DNA of 64,000 bases. Source: Nelumbo lutea (lineage: Eukaryota > Streptophyta > Magnoliopsida > Proteales > Nelumbonaceae). The position numbers and the translations under genes were made by a program. Every line of letters starts with the position of its first letter. Position 1 is the first letter of the stretch. Below the pieces are notes generated by a model. The model made no database searches. It was not told where the DNA came from and saw only the letters and a program-made list of their open reading frames with translations. This document shows positions 1-11,989 of this stretch, one piece after another. The stretch lies in assembly GCA_022828595.1 (NCBI GenBank), contig JAKGHH010000003.1, forward strand, positions 17,360,934-17,424,933, read 5' to 3'.

Positions 1-12
1 TACACAAGATAC

Positions 13-104
13 CTTTCCGCAATTGCACGAACAAGGTCTGGCTTCAAGCGGCGATCAACAAATTCCTCAAATTTCTGCACTTTTTCTACCCGAATATTAT
101 CCAT
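13..104 (-). CDS. UXT: UXT-like prefoldin-family protein, exon 1 (partial gene)
   Basis: Reading the minus strand from the ATG at 104-102 gives MDNIRVEKVQKFEEFVDRRL and then KPDLVRAIAE. This is the conserved N-terminus of plant UXT, an alpha-type prefoldin subunit of prefoldin-like (R2TP-associated) co-chaperone complexes. The exon has 30 codons plus two bases and ends at 13, where an AG/GTATCT donor follows. The rest of the gene lies outside the left edge. Upstream of the ATG is a strong acceptor (pyrimidine-rich tract then CAG at 116-114), so the start codon sits about 10 bases inside a second exon whose leader exon is probably at 1013-1290. Family assignment rests on memory of the N-terminal motif over 30 residues; other prefoldin-like proteins are less likely. 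Confidence 0.75.
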
Positions 105-113
105 TTAATCCTG

Positions 114-1012
114 CTGAATGGAGTAAAAGAAGAAAGGAATAAGAAACAATACAAACAAGGAATAGAATTCCCTGATGCACCTTCTCTCAGTTGGCCATAA
201 CCCATTACACACCCTCTGATGCAGTTGTTTCCTTCGTATCATCCTGGTGGACCCAACACCGAAGGCACTCAACTATTTATTTAGCCAATACGGGAGCCTG
301 AACCATATTTCTAGCCACCATGTACCTTTAAGAAAGGTAGACCAAACCAGCTGCTGCACCAATGGTCATTACAATCTGATGGTTACAAGGGAGAGGGCCA
401 ATCATGGGAATCAAGCACTTCGCTTCCCCAATGACCCTTTTCATCCCCACCAATTTATAGCTCCTGAGTTGTAATATATAGAACTATATGCAAACATGGA
501 AATTCTTTCTTTTCTCATCTATACATAATCTTTATCACAATCATTACCCAGCCCCTCTTTCCTTTTGATAACACAACTACATAATTCTAATTTTAGAATT
601 TTTTATGCACTGAATATTTAACAGCAGTTGCAGGGTTGTCATCGGCATTATATCTACTAACTAACCGAGAGGGAGGTAAGTCAATCCGTTCAATCTTGAT
701 CACGCACTCCAGTCTGGCGCAGAAGTGAGACACGCAAAGCGTGGACATGTTGATATAGAGCCATTCAACAGAATCAAAAGAAGAGAATTCCTGTTTTACA
801 TCTGTTAACAGCAAACCAACTTCTAGATTCCCACCCTGACCCGAGCGATTTTTTAAAGACAAAATAGCATTTGAACAATAACCCTCAAACCCAATGTGGG
901 AAGCTGAGTTAATGGAATTTCCTTCAATTCGATTATAAAAGTTCAAAGTAAAAAATAAAATATAAAGTAAGAAACAATATTGGGGCGGGGAGAAGAATAA
1001 TAGCAGCATTAC
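114..1012 (-). other. probable leader (5'UTR) intron of the UXT-like gene
   Basis: On the minus strand a GTAATG donor begins at 1012, and a long pyrimidine tract ending in CAG at 116-114 forms the acceptor just before the UXT start codon. No coding exon that I recognise lies between. The minus-strand reading frame spanning 593-1195 crosses the donor and looks like chance. A cDNA read joining 1013 to 113 would settle it. Confidence 0.5.
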
Positions 1013-1290
1013 CAGTCCCTTGGCTCGTTTTGCACGGCGTCTGAGGGAGCAAGAGAGAAAACAGGTATGCCGCTCGTGAGTTGTGAGAACAACACTGGTG
1101 GCAACTTGGAGGGGAGAAGGGTCGTCGGTGGTGACGAAGATATTCTTGCAAAGTGGAGAGAATTGCAGAGAGCAGCGTTTGGACTTTTTGAGCACACTTG
1201 AAGCTTCTGTATTCTTCTCTGCAAACAGCGGAGAGACGGAGCCGGAGGTGAAGACTGGAGAGAGCTGTAGGGTAAAATGGCTTTCAAAAC
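1013..1290 (-). other. probable 5'UTR exon of the UXT-like gene
   Basis: This stretch is CT-rich on the minus strand, as plant leaders are, and ends at a donor (ACTG/GTAATG). A 99-residue frame (1308 to 1009) runs through it and terminates inside the donor; joined to the UXT exon, that frame would soon stop. It could act as an upstream reading frame. Alternatively the exon belongs to a separate small gene whose serine-rich start resembles an organelle transit peptide; I could not match it to a known family. Confidence 0.4.
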
Positions 1291-1758
1291 CTCAACCCAA
1301 CCCAACATCCCATCCTCACCCTTTATATTGACCCATATTCGACCCGCCCATTTAAATGGTTGGATTTGGATGGATGGGGTGGGTGTATTAAATGGTTCGG
1401 GTCGAAAATTGTCACCCGAAAACCCAATCCTTTCACTGGGTCAAGAAATTCTAAGTTTAAAGTACATTTTGGGTAGATATTAATTCGGAAATAATGTCAA
1501 TCCACGGGCGGGTATAGAAGCATAAAATATGGGTTTTTGACCTTTTAAATGTTTGTAGTTTTACACTGGAAATCAGAAATTTTTATTGAACCTGTCCGTA
1601 CTCCGCAAGGAATTCATGGTGCTGCGAGTGGACCCGTCCGCAAGCCGGACGAACCTCATGGGTTGGGCACTGCTAATCGGGTAGACATTCGGGTCACTCA
1701 GCTATGACCAGTTGTCTCTTGACTTCTTTCTCCTACAGGCTACAGCACCCGCTGCGCT
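1291..1758. promoter_or_regulatory. shared divergent promoter region of UXT-like and SmF genes
   Basis: About 470 bases separate the likely starts of two divergent housekeeping genes. The stretch includes degenerate GGGT/ACCC-rich sequence near 1290-1440 and a dispersed repeat (1430-1620). No clear TATA box is seen. A telo-box follows on the SmF side. Confidence 0.4.
1430..1620. repeat. dispersed repeat, copy 1 (partner at 55480-55665)
   Basis: Matches 55480-55665 in the same order across several blocks, for example AAGTTTAAAGTACATT here against AAGTTCAAAGTACATT there, and GAACCTGTCCGTA against GACCTGTCCATAA. Similarity is moderate, so the copies are old. No coding capacity or terminal repeats are visible. 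Confidence 0.5.
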
Positions 1759-1767
1759 AAACCCTAA
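1759..1767 (+). promoter_or_regulatory. telo-box AAACCCTAA
   Basis: AAACCCTAA lies 135 bases before the SmF start codon, probably at or near the transcription start. Telo-boxes are common near the starts of plant genes for translation and RNA-processing factors, which fits SmF. That it is functional is inferred. Confidence 0.5.
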
Positions 1768-1901
1768 ATCCTCGTAATAGGAATCAAAAGAAGGCCGAGA
1801 CCAGAAAGTGGCTCGCCTTCGTTTCACTTGGTCTGTCGAGGAAATTCTTTGGCTCCAAGTTTTTGTTTTCTTCGTACTTTCAATCGGAAGTTTCAGCTCG
1901 A

Positions 1902-4900
1902 ATGGCGGTCAGTTGCTACTTTTATGTTTGAGTGTTTAATTTTTTCCCCACTTTTGTTATTTTGCATTACATCTATGATCTCTCATGAAGATATCTCCAG
2001 ACTTACTTGCGTTCTTCTGTAGTTATTCGTTAAAGCAACCGTACGTGAAATCAGATTGGTGCATTCGAGCCATTGTGCTCAAGAATTCAATTTAGTATAT
2101 TTTTGCAACTTACTAGGGTTTGCCAAATTAGTTCCTTTTCTTAGATGTTTTGAAGACTTCGCTACGGCATTGGGAACTATAACTTTTGTTGTGTATCCTA
2201 TTTGATTGATCGCCAGTGTTGGTTAGAAGCCGTATGAACCTGCGTTTTATTTAGTTTGAAGTTTTAAACAAAATAGGACGAAAGGCAAAAGCAGTAGTTC
2301 GCATCATACTAATTTGTCGATAGTTTTAGGTTTCGCAGGGTTTTGAACCCTCTTGGAAAAGTATGACTCTTGTGGTTTGTTGGAAAATGTGTTGCATGTT
2401 AATAATCTGAAAAATTGATGTGAAAAACGTTATGTAACAAAGATGCCCTAACTCGGGATACATTGTCTAAAGGAAAAGACAAGTTGAGTTTATATGAACA
2501 ACAAGTTGATATTCATGTGAAACCCCTGATCCATGTTATCCAATTTTGCTATTAATAACTGTTCAATATATTCATAATCCTGGTGGATAGTGTTATTCTT
2601 GCTCGGCAGGTGCAGAAAGGGAATAAATATGATGTAAATCAACAATAGTAGCTTAGTCCATAGAAGAAATTCAATAAATCAGTAGAGAGTTTCTTGAAAT
2701 TCCTGTAACAAAAGATCAAAGGCTTATATTTCTAACAATTTTTCTTTCATGCTCAGTACATGCCTTGAGGACCTTTTTGATTAGTCAAATGGCCTGAAGA
2801 ACTCCTTGGGAAGAAATGATAATGCGTTTATTTTCAAACTATTATTGAAAATTCTCATTTCTATTCAAAATTATGTGGCAACTTCAAGTTGATATTGGCA
2901 TGTATGTCAACACTTTCGTGACTATTTAATTTTAACACACCCACTAGATGCTTTACACAGTTATAATGCATTCTAATTTCTATGGGCTTAAACTTGGAAG
3001 AGGTTGCGGTTGTTAAACCACACAACCAACAAAAGAGGAAAGAAATGCCAGTGGCAGAAGAGAACTCAAATATGGTGTTTTGGATTTCCAATGAATTTAA
3101 TTCTCCATTCATGTATTTATGGGTTTCCCTTCTAACCATATATTGATAGATTCTTATGGCCTTGGCCTCTCCAACAATATTTTGATATATTACATGCTAA
3201 TTCCATGGCCTCGCCATGAGGTTTCTCTAGTGTATTATCTTATTTCTACTGAAATAAGTTGGAAAGTCAAAGATTTGGGACTTGAGAACTTTGCATGATT
3301 GATCTCCAAGTACGTGAAAAAGTTCTCAAATTCTATTATAAACTTGATACTAGAACTTGCAACCAAGCCAGCAAATTCTTCAAGAAATTCTATTATAAAC
3401 TTGATGTCCTTGCCATGATGTTCCGAAGGCTATACCATTAGTCCATTTGTTGGAGTTTGGAACTTCCATGTAGTTTGTATCAATTGTGTGGCATGGTATG
3501 TTCCATGTTAGAGTATAATCTGTCACCGTTGGATTTGGAATAATTACTTGTGCAATTAGAGGAAGATTCAAAACAAGTTTTACTCAAAAATATTTTAATA
3601 CTTAAATGCATTGTATTGTTTGATCTTTATCCAGTTTAAGAAATCATTTCATGCTTTATGTACCATTTCATTTATGCATGTGTTTTATTAAAGTACATGC
3701 TTATAAATTGTTAATTTATGTCTTATGGAATGATGGTTTGCTATGTTGTTGAGTTTCAATTGCTTATTGCATATTGTGTCTATCTGATATTGCAGACTGT
3801 TCCAGTTAATCCAAAACCATTCTTGAACAATCTGACTGGAAAGCCTGTTATTGTAAAGCTTAAATGGGGAATGGAGTACAAAGGTATTTCCTTGTTGCTA
3901 AAACTTCAAGTGTGTTCATATGTGTTTGTGTGTTTTGGCTTTAGATATATGATCTCTAAGAATAAGCTAAGTACTTTATATACATGATATTTTCAGGCTA
4001 TCTTGTGTCAGTTGATGCCTATATGAACTTGCAGGTATTGTTTATTCCTTTAGTTCATCCATTTGATTCATGCTTGAGATCTATGTATCTTTTTTTATTT
4101 GATTTTATTCTGAGGCCAGATTTGATTGTTGTTGGATACCAGATTGGTTAGCTTTTAAAAGACAAGAACTTATCATTCAGAGATCTGCCTTAATTTGGTT
4201 TTTGAGCTGTTTGATTGTTGCCCATTGGTAATTATATATTTGTAAATGGTATTATTACCAACTAATTGATAGCTTTTTGCAGCTAGCAAACACTGAAGAA
4301 TATATTGATGGACAATTCACAGGAAATCTTGGAGAGATTCTGATCAGGTAGTTGCCACCAAGATTATGGTGATCTATGCTTGCCTGTCCTATTTGAATAA
4401 TAAGTATTCCGCAAACTTGTAAAGTAACTTATTGAATATTTTTTTTATCGATTCACTTATTGAATAATTAGGTAGATGACTTAATGCATGATGTGGTGTT
4501 AAGCACCAGAAGGAATTGTGCTTCCTTCATCAATTAACAATTTAACATGAGTATGCTGTGCATATTAGTAGACTTGTCAATTAGTGGGTTATCTCTATTT
4601 GCTTATTTCAAACCTTTTAACCATTTCCTAGTTTGCCAAGAAGTAAACTAGTGTCAGGTATTAGTTCAAAACGGACCTATGTTTGATTGTTAAAATGCTT
4701 GGGTCATGTATGGCATCTGGTCCATAACCATGTCAAGTCTTGGCCAACCAATTGAACAGCAGCGAGACATGTGGACTACATGGTTAATGTGGGGTAACAG
4801 GCAGTAGGCACCATTAAACATCGTCTGTCTAGCAGTGTCATGTTGTACTTTTCTGGGAGAACTCAAGTTTAATTTAACTTCTGTTATTTGGATAACTTAT

Positions 4901-4998
4901 AAACCTTTTCTTTTCTGTAATGCATCAGATGTAATAATGTTCTCTATCTTCGTGGAGTGCCAGAAGACGAAGAAATTGAAGATGCTGAACGAGATTAG
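1902..4998 (+). CDS. SmF: small nuclear ribonucleoprotein F (SmF), five exons
   Basis: Core Sm-ring protein of spliceosomal U1, U2, U4 and U5 snRNPs; binds the snRNA Sm site as part of the heteroheptamer in the nucleus. Exons: 1902-1907, 3796-3883, 3997-4034, 4283-4347, 4929-4998. They join in frame into 88 residues, the usual family length. The product starts [20 protein letters not shown] and ends [20 protein letters not shown] plus RD. Sm motif 1 lies in exons 2-4 ([31 protein letters not shown]); Sm motif 2 is [15 protein letters not shown]. Exon 1 holds only ATG GCG and uses the less usual donor GTCAGT; it is chosen because MA directly precedes TVPVNPKP in plant homologues and no ATG lies between 1760 and 1902. 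Intron 1 is long (1.9 kb). The product is almost fully conserved, so function is expected. Confidence 0.93.
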
Positions 4999-7050
4999 AA
5001 GTATGCAGTAGTTTCAAATTTTGTTGTTGTCATGCTTGAGAATTTTTTAGATGGGTCATGCTTGAGAATTGTTGGCTTCATATGATGACTTTGTTGTATG
5101 ATGTAATTAAATCGTCCCTGATGCAAAACCTTTTTTTTTTGCTCGGTAAAAATGGAATTAACATGTTCTGGACCTACCTTCACCTTTATATCAATGGCCT
5201 AGTCTTTTCCTTTCCATTTTTTTCTTCTGCGAATATTTCATTCGCCTAGTTATTTTCCCCTCTTTCGATTGATAAAAAAGCATATTAATTTCATTGGCCT
5301 AGTAATCTCCGGTTAGAAATTTTGTTGCTCTGAAAAATGAGACGAGAGATAGAACAAGATATCAGCACATCTGCACATGCACTGATGCGCTTGATGCATC
5401 TTATTTCAAACGGCATTTTATTGGTAAAATAGAAAACACAAAATTCCATAATTTGTTAATGAGATCATATGGACATTCATGCTAGATTCAGATGCAACAG
5501 GCAAACGGGAAAAGAACCATCGACCCTACCCTGATTAACTGATTCATCGAGTTGCAATTTAACCATCGACCAACCCCTCCTTGGTTGATGCTATGTTATA
5601 CACAATCTTTGCGTATTGTGTGTATTGATATCTTGAACCTTTGAACCTTGAGTGGGAGGATGTCTCCTAAAGAGAGAATTTCTGACTAGAATTAGACATT
5701 GAAACCTTTTTCTGGGTTGGCTATCCCGCTGCCTGGTTTGTTTCACACTGAACATTGCGTTCGTTTTGGACTAGATTAAAAATAGAGCGTAAGTAGAATT
5801 GCCTAGATCTTCTCTTTTGATTTTATAGCTTTTATTGTCGCCTTTTTAACAATTTATTGTTTCCATTATTTCATATGCTTCATGGTAAATTTACAGAGAA
5901 ACAACCATTATTCAAGGATCAGGGAAAGTAATATGAACAAAGAGAATGAATCTCCCAAGAGTCAAAGACAATATGATCAATTTACACTTGCACAGAGTAG
6001 TTGGTTGCAGAGAAATTAAAAAGAGGACGGATAGAGCGGGACCTTTCTGGTCTGCAATCTGGTGGGGGGCAGATGTGAACTCCGTTCGCACGAGCCTTCC
6101 TGGCGCCTACATGGACAGACGCTACTGATGTGGCATACGTGATTGGTGCCCATCTGGCGACAACTAATTCCCAGCAGATCAGAACTCGAACATTACCAGA
6201 CCAATCAACACAAAACACGTGCAGAAACAAACAAACAAACAAACGAATCAGTAGTTCAGGACCGTCCATTGTATTTGGATAGATCACTGACGAGACAAAT
6301 CATCTCTTCCAGAGCATCAGATTGGAATCCTATGTAACAGTGACCGGTCCGGCAGTTAAGGGTTGATAATGACATTGGAGTTTTTATTTACACGTGTCAC
6401 CACCAAGTACAAAGTGGCACATCGATTTTCCTACAGGCTACAGAAGCTCCGTCGAGCACGTACAAAATCAGAGAACAAATGTACGGTAATCGGAGCCCCA
6501 CCAACACGGAGTCGCCAGCCACCGGCCCATCGCATTGGCAATTTGGCATCTTCTTTCCTTCCTTCCTGTTCCTGAACTCGGCTCGGTTGATTGCGGTTAC
6601 ACGGCAAACATTTTGACGAGTCTTTTCACTTTTCAAATTCGGGACTCAGAGCTGGATTTTCCGCCATACGAGAGATCTCTCCCATGCATTCATTCGAGCC
6701 TGTGGCTGACTGGCCCTGGCTCTCTGCAACCAAAACGATACGCGTGAATGCACTTGTCACGGAATCTCTCCCGCTCTTTCTTCTAATCCCTTCGAAATAT
6801 TAAACTGGATGTTGTGCATTGCGACTACGCATTAATGACAACACTTCTTCGGCCAAAGAACGCATCGGTTTTGTGCAAAGATCAGGTTCTTCGCTTTGCC
6901 AGATCTGGATCTCCCGGGTTCTTTAAACTTTTTTGACGTTTTTTTCTTCAGATGATACCGTAGAACTCGTTCATTATTGTACCTTTTTCATTTAGGGAGA
7001 CCTTGATTTGTTGGGCTTGTTTATTGTTCTTTTCGTGCTACGGACTGTCA
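4999..7050. other. SmF 3'UTR and spacer
   Basis: The first ~250 bases are probably SmF 3'UTR; no canonical AATAAA stands out. The rest is AT-rich with scattered short frames lacking recognisable domains. From about 6550 the sequence becomes CT-rich and may be the promoter and leader of the membrane-protein gene at 7257. No RNA gene or mobile element is evident. Confidence 0.4.
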
Positions 7051-7110
7051 ATGGAGATAGAGCCTCTTCATCTTTTCTTCAAGTCTGTTGTAAATCAGTT
7101 TCAGATTTAA
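7051..7110 (+). other. short upstream reading frame in the leader of the 7257 gene
   Basis: ATG at 7051 opens a 19-residue frame (MEIEPLHLFFKSVVNQFQI) ending at TAA 7110, 146 bases before the main start. It could lower translation of the main frame if the leader includes it. No conservation evidence is available here. Confidence 0.25.
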
Positions 7111-7256
7111 AGAATAAAGATGGTTAGACTAGAATCCTGGGAAGGAAGTTCATTGTTGTGAGTCTAATATATTAAGCTGGGGCCTCTTGTTATGGTTCTA
7201 ATGGTATATTTCACTAAATTCGTCTGAGTTTTTTAAAAGGTTGACAAATTAGAGAG

Positions 7257-8351
7257 ATGGAGGTTTCTGGTGCGCAACTTTGTAAAATTGACTCAGACTG
7301 CTTGAATGATGGAGGCTCTGAAGTCTCGAATTTGCATGGCCTTGAGTTGGAATCAGCGGAATCTGGTATCCGTAGGAGTCTTGGCTCAGACCAAGAATTC
7401 GATTCCATGGATGCATTGGAGATCTTGAGAGAAACTGTGAGGATCCTTCGGTATAATTCCTCAGGTTTCCTGGTGATTACAGCAGTGCTCATTTGTCCCG
7501 TCTCTGCTGTTGTCCTCTCTAATATCCTCGTTGACCATTCCATTGTAAAGAGACTGACTAATAGGCTCTTGTTAGTTGCCAAGTCAAGTGGGCTGCCCTT
7601 GAAATATTTTATTAGACAGTCTTGCCAACGTTTATCAGAGATGACCATTTCTGCTGCTTTCTGTTTCCCTTTGTACATCACATTCTCGCTATTATCCAAA
7701 GCTGCAATTGTGTACTCTGTAGATTGCACATATTCCAGAAAGAAATTCAATATGTCGAAGTTTTTTGCAGTTATCATCAAGATCTGGAAGCGCGTTGTCT
7801 CAACATATACATGGGCCTGCATGGTTATTGTGGGTTGTCTGGCCCTGTTTCTTGTTCTGCTGGTTGCCGTTTGCAACATTTTTTCTATCGTGGGGTGTCC
7901 ATCTTCTCTGATTGTTTATCCAGCTGTGATGATGGGACTGGTATTCTCCATAATTTTTGCCAACGCTACTATTATCTGCAACCTTGCCATCGTCATCTCT
8001 GTTTTGGAGGATATATCAGGCCCTCAGGCTTTGCTTAGGTCAGGTGTCCTAATTCAAGGCCAGACCCAAGTAGGGCTTATAATATATCTTGGATCAACAA
8101 TAGGGATGGCATTGGTGGAGGGGTTGTTTGAGAATCGAGTGAAGACTCTGAGTTATGGAGACGGGCCTTCCAGGATATGGGAAGGACCTCTTCTGGTGAT
8201 TATGTACTCCATCGTAGTGCTTGTTGATTCTATGATGAGTGCAGTGTTCTACTTCACTTGTAGGTCATCTAGTATTGAAAGCTCAGAGGGAGAGGCCAAC
8301 ACCACCTTGGAAGTTATCGATTTTCCCTCTAGATCAGTTGGTATTGACTGA
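7257..8351 (+). CDS. six-span membrane protein, uncharacterised plant family
   Basis: Intronless, 364 residues, starting MEVSGAQLCK. Hydrophobic spans lie at about 70-92, 130-152, 183-210, 216-248, 272-291 and 311-334, after a ~65-residue acidic cytosolic-looking N-terminus; no signal peptide is seen. It resembles the gene at 24515: both carry ANAxIICN (235-242 here), a Gly/Gln/Arg-Thr turn (GQT here, GRT there), a (V/I)E(G/A)LFxxRV motif (287-295), and end in a cysteine-containing F-rich span. The family is a plant-specific group of transmembrane proteins with no settled function (I recall it as PANTHER PTHR33133; unverified). The start is the first in-frame ATG after a stop, in context AGAGATGG. 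A cysteine-serine tail follows the last span. Function unknown; bilayer location is inferred from hydrophobicity only. Confidence 0.85.
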   Translation: MEVSGAQLCKIDSDCLNDGGSEVSNLHGLELESAESGIRRSLGSDQEFDSMDALEILRETVRILRYNSSGFLVITAVLICPVSAVVLSNILVDHSIVKRLTNRLLLVAKSSGLPLKYFIRQSCQRLSEMTISAAFCFPLYITFSLLSKAAIVYSVDCTYSRKKFNMSKFFAVIIKIWKRVVSTYTWACMVIVGCLALFLVLLVAVCNIFSIVGCPSSLIVYPAVMMGLVFSIIFANATIICNLAIVISVLEDISGPQALLRSGVLIQGQTQVGLIIYLGSTIGMALVEGLFENRVKTLSYGDGPSRIWEGPLLVIMYSIVVLVDSMMSAVFYFTCRSSSIESSEGEANTTLEVIDFPSRSVGID

Positions 8352-10980
8352 TATCACCATGCAACATTGGTTCTGTTTCATATCACTTAATCTCAGTTAA
8401 TACGGAGAAAGGTGGAGTTTTGACTAGCAGACAATCATTGAAAGATCTAAGCATGCATTCAATTTATTTTCCAGCATCAGTTTTGTAATGCTGCTGCTTC
8501 AGCTCTCTAAGAAAGGAAAGCATCCAAAAACCTTGTAGCTGCAAAGTGTTGATCAGGGAGAAATTTTGAATACGGTGCATTTTGGATTTTTTTTGGGTAT
8601 ACAATGTATTTCTTGCTGTGACTCGAAATTGATAGAAAGTTACCTCAAATTGTTTAGGAAATGTTCTTTTCTTCTGTTTTATATTTGTACAAGTATATCA
8701 CAACTATACCTCAAGAGTTTGGAATTCATGGATCAAATTTTTCTGTTCCAGTATATTTTTTCTTGGAACTATCTTCTTGCAAGGTGCATTACCAATTATG
8801 CAGTACTTCTATGTCTAACAATGTTTATAGATGGAATGTTATAAATGTATTTTTTGTTTATCGGTTCCAAAGTGTGGATAATGGTTGTTCTTTCCACGTT
8901 TGTGATTTTTCTGAGTAATTCATTTTATAACATAATTGTTTTTTCAGTGAATGATGCATAATTATCACTATTTTAAACTTTGCTTATTGGACCACATTGC
9001 TTATTAATATCCATGGGAAAGAAATGCCCACTTGCAATTACTTGTAGAAGATGTCTAAAAACTAAGGCAGCATTTGGTACTGTATCAAGGTAAGGTTTCT
9101 GGTGTTCTCATGTACCAGAAAGATTCCCATGGAATGTTACAAATGGTTCCTAATATGCCTTAATGTTGCATCTCCTATGTAAGAATTTTGAAAGTCCCTT
9201 TTCTAAATGAGGATTTACCCTTTGATGGTCTGAAGAGTCAAACATGTCTTATGCAGCTAATCCAGTATGTTTTCAAGAGTTCAAGTTTTCTTCTGTCACA
9301 CATTATTTGGAGTTGATACTGAGACAATTATCTTTCACAAAATCTATATGTATGTACGTTAATATTGGAAAATAGAGTATTCAATTCATTTTGGGTCCTG
9401 GTGATGCTGATTCACCAAATACACTAAACGACTCAACTGGTTCAAAATGCTAATTGGATGGTAATAACATTGTAGTATTGGGCTTAAACCAGTTTGATAC
9501 AAAATCAGATATTTATGTTTAATCGTTCAAACAGGAAAGGCAAGTGAAAATTGGCCAGCCTAAAGGACATTGATACAAAATCAGATATTTATGTTTAATC
9601 GTTCAGATGATCTTGGTGTGCAGATAGTATTTGGAAAGTATAAGAACCATTCCTTAAAGATACTACCAAGATTCAATTTCCATTTATTAAACCTTATCCA
9701 TTGTCCTTTCTATGGAGTTGCTCTTTTAGAAGCCCAGATTTCTTGTTATTAGTTTCAAAAGTTAAACCATTTGATATTATGCAGGTTTCATCTTCATCAT
9801 GGAGATTTACCCAAGGATCTCATTTTGAAACTTTCACAGGTTCTCCTTGAGGATTCATGTATAATGAAATGGCAAAACAGGATTCATGTAGCTGAGCTCA
9901 GATGATGATGATGATGGGTTGTCCTTGAAGACTCCAGCACAAGGTGACTCATCTTAAAGCTCAGTGCATGCATAACATCCACATGATGTTGGAAATAACT
10001 AGCCCCAGTCATTTATTTATATGATTCTCTTCATGGAACAATAATTTTATATGATGTTGATACTACTCTAGATGTTTATGAACATTATACAAGATAGATG
10101 AAAATTACTTCCTTTCTGATAGCTCTCTTTTTCTGAAACATTTTAAATTCAAGCATAATACATGTACGACTGAACTTTTCTTCTAGCTAATTTATTTAGA
10201 TGGAACAGGTTTTATAGCTACAAGGATTAAGTACATCCTGGATAGACCTCAAGGTGTGATGTGTGCCAATTTCTGATCCAGTTGGATGACTAAGCACCCA
10301 TTATGTAAACTTTTCCAATTGTTGGATCAAGCAATATATTTGGTGAGCATTGACAACAGTGGGATATATTGGATAGTCGTGTTAACTCAATCACAATGAC
10401 TCAGCATTAAATGGTCCCACTAGAGAGCCAACCAAAAGGTAGATCATGCCTACCTTCAGATGTCCCACTTGGTTTTCTGTGAGAATGATAGATGCTCTAC
10501 ATAGTGGATATCTGGATCTTTAGTAAAATGTTATGTACCTGAAGTAATGCAATCAAAATTGAACAACTATAAAATAGTAAGCACAGTAGATTTTGTATGT
10601 TTGTGCCTTTATATAATTTACTCCAGTGAAGTAGATAACAAGTAGTTCCAAACAGTGAAATGATCTAATCTGTTCATTTACATGGCTTAATCTGTTCTAT
10701 ATATGTTTATTTGTATTCTTTGAAAGCCACACAGTGTGCATTGGACTTTCAAATTAGCTTACATTAACACAGTGGAGAACTCGTTTATTTCTCAGGCATA
10801 GGAGAGGAAAGGCCTTACTTGCAGAGGATCCAAGTTTAGCTAACATGCAAACAGAAGAGCCTGGTTGAAGCAGTATGCCAGTAACTTCTAGTTGCTTGCT
10901 TCTAAGAAATCCAGGTACTTAGTTTTCTTACTTCCAGGTATCTTATAGGATTATAAAAATCAAAGCAAGGTATCTCCCAT
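8352..10980. other. 3'UTR and AT-rich spacer, no gene seen
   Basis: The first few hundred bases are probably 3'UTR. A 27-base block (ATACAAAATCAGATATTTATG and a few bases on) occurs twice, near 9497 and 9572. Everything else is AT-rich sequence without recognisable coding, RNA genes or terminal repeats. Confidence 0.4.
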
Positions 10981-10981
10981 T

Positions 10982-11002
10982 GGGGGGGGGGGGGGGGGGG
11001 GG
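10982..11002 (+). repeat. homopolymer run of 21 G
   Basis: An uninterrupted run of 21 guanines sits immediately before the first copy of the 294-bp duplication. It could form a G-quadruplex; its exact length may be a sequencing artefact. Confidence 0.85.
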
Positions 11003-11585
11003 TACCGGAAAGGTGTGCAGTTACTTTGAGCAATTGGTACCAAAAATGGCTCAGTCACAGAAGTGGAAGCAATGGTCTTTCCACTAGGCTTAAATGATGT
11101 TTCAGAAACGGGCCATCCAGTGTGTTAAAAGTGCAAGGCACAAAAAAGGCACAGGGGCCCATTTGCGCCTGAGGCACAAGGCGAGGTGCATGCCTTTTTG
11201 AAGCAAGGCACAAAAATTTTAAAAAGAAAATGCTAAAAAATTAAAAAAAAATGCCAGAAAAAATAAAAAATGCCAAAAATAAAAAAAAAATCGGGGTACC
11301 GGAAAGGTGTGCAGTTACTTTGAGCAATTGGTACCAAAAATGACTCAGTCATAGAAGTGGAAGCAATGGTCTTTCCACTAGGCTTAAATGATGTTTCAGA
11401 AACGGGCCATCCAGTGTGTTAAAAGTGCAAGGCGCAAAAAAGGCGCAGGGGCCCATTTGCGCCTGAGGCACAAAGCGAGGTACATGCCTTTTTGAAGCAA
11501 GGCACAAAAATTTTAAAAAGAAAATGCTAAAAATAAAATAAAAAAATGCCAGAAAAAATAAAAAATGCCAAAAATTAAAAAAAAA
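11001..11585 (+). repeat. 294-bp tandem duplication
   Basis: The block starting GGTACCGGAAAGGTGTGCAG at 11001 recurs at 11295 with few differences through the A-rich tail near 11290 and 11585. Each unit carries a GC-rich core with GGCGC/GGCAC words and then an A-rich stretch. Near identity shows a recent duplication. The GC-rich words are related to those flanking the copia element. Confidence 0.85.
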
Positions 11586-11989
11586 ATAAAAAATATTAAA
11601 AAAATCAAAGAATATTAATCATAATATTACTAAAAAATATAAACTTAAATTTTAAAATAAATGTTTTAAAAAACCTATTGTCTAAATTAAAATACATAAA
11701 CATAACATGTAAAGTGTATTCAAATGAGAGTTTAAAAATAAAATCAAACATATAAAACATTTTCCTCAATTGCATTACTTCAAGTAGCTATGTGATGTAA
11801 AACATATTATATTCCTGATTCTATAAGCCGCCTTTGTGCTACGCCCCTCGAGGCAAGCCCAAACAAGTCTATATTAAGGTCTTAAATTCTTAGTTCTCAC
11901 ACAAAAATAATGATTTTATAATTTTAATTTCTTTTTAAGAAGATATTCTATTAGGATTAATGAATGAACAACATTACCAAATAAGGGGT

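Noticed and set aside
593..1195. 200-residue minus-strand frame
   Set aside because: It spans a good splice donor and a likely leader intron, has no recognised domain, and becomes low-complexity in the middle.
7214..7879. 221-residue minus-strand frame
   Set aside because: Antisense shadow of the membrane-protein gene at 7257, whose plus-strand product has clear membrane spans and a paralogue.
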